This document shows positions 6,154-6,210 of a stretch of 6,210 nucleotides of DNA, one piece after another. The stretch is taken from the NCBI GenBank assembly GCA_031285245.1, contig JAITWN010000172.1:1-6210 (forward strand), read 5' to 3'. Under the pieces are notes generated by a model. The model saw only the letters and a list, made by a program, of their open reading frames with translations. It did not search any database and was not told the DNA's origin. The stretch is from Chromatiales bacterium (lineage in GTDB: Bacteria > Pseudomonadota > Gammaproteobacteria > SZUA-140). The translations under genes were made by a program, and so were the position numbers. The stretch's first letter is position 1. The number at the start of each line of letters is the position of its first letter.

Positions 6154-6210
6154 TGTTGCTCACCTCTTGCTACAGGCACCATGATCTCTTGATGGTGATT
6201 GGATTGGTCC
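6150..6210 (-). CDS. Probable 3' end of an upstream co-transcribed gene (partial)
   Basis: Entering from the right edge on the minus strand, one frame is open for 19 codons, ending VPVARGEQQ and then TGA at 6152-6150. That stop overlaps the kinase start as ATGA, the classic arrangement for translational coupling. The kinase's Shine-Dalgarno sequence (6161-6167) would lie inside this gene's last codons. A second frame is also open from the edge but stops about 10 nt earlier. Too little is visible to name a product; a partner sensor kinase or regulator would fit the context but is a guess. Confidence 0.5.
   Translation of the reverse strand, partial: DQSNHHQEIMVPVARGEQQ

Noticed and set aside
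6177..6197. Inverted repeat CACCAT-9 nt-ATGGTG upstream of the kinase
   Set aside because: It is a short, weak stem that falls inside the probable coding end of the upstream gene, and is easily due to chance.
1..6210. CRISPR arrays, tRNA/rRNA genes, insertion sequences, integrase or attachment sites
   Set aside because: No regularly spaced repeats, RNA-gene signatures, transposase-like proteins or flanking target duplications were found on reading both strands.

Overview
This window looks like an ordinary chromosomal segment of a moderately GC-rich (by eye) proteobacterium, most likely gammaproteobacterial. The clues are a Vibrio/Halomonas-type NhaD antiporter, Shine-Dalgarno-led tightly packed genes, a two-REC hybrid histidine kinase, and a small protein resembling the DUF6316 family. 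No rRNA, tRNA, insertion sequence, CRISPR array or attachment site is visible, and I cannot name the genus from sequence alone.

Layout. Positions 606-1 (minus) hold the first 202 codons of nhaD, which runs off the left edge. A 114-bp divergent intergenic region with a perfect 7-bp inverted repeat separates it from a plus-strand block. That block has an exported two-PDZ serine protease of the Deg9-like HtrA type (721-2148), a cytoplasmic-looking beta-propeller protein of unknown role (2203-3453), and a small basic DUF6316-like protein (3507-3710). The last gene converges on, and overlaps by 22 nt, a minus-strand gene of unknown function (4297-3689). Upstream of that gene is a 248-bp stretch (4298-4545) with three TGATCAC heptamers and an unexplained open frame. 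Next comes a minus-strand soluble REC-HisKA-HATPase-REC hybrid kinase (6153-4546). Its ATG overlaps, as ATGA, the stop codon of what appears to be an upstream co-transcribed gene entering from the right edge.

How the genes might work together. NhaD (Na+/H+ exchange at the inner membrane) and the exported protease are both plausible envelope or ionic stress functions and share a divergent control region, but co-regulation is inference. The beta-propeller gene has its own candidate extended -10 promoter and may be co-transcribed with the small downstream gene. The hybrid kinase has no membrane segment and no DNA-binding output, so it probably sits in the middle of a phosphorelay with the gene beyond the right edge and an HPt/regulator elsewhere.

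I found no convincing undescribed multi-gene system. The most interesting items are the unknown gene at 4297-3689 with its unusual upstream region, the Deg9-like protease with a recent in-frame tandem duplication and a trypsin-like cysteine pair next to its catalytic histidine, and the cytoplasmic beta-propeller gene.
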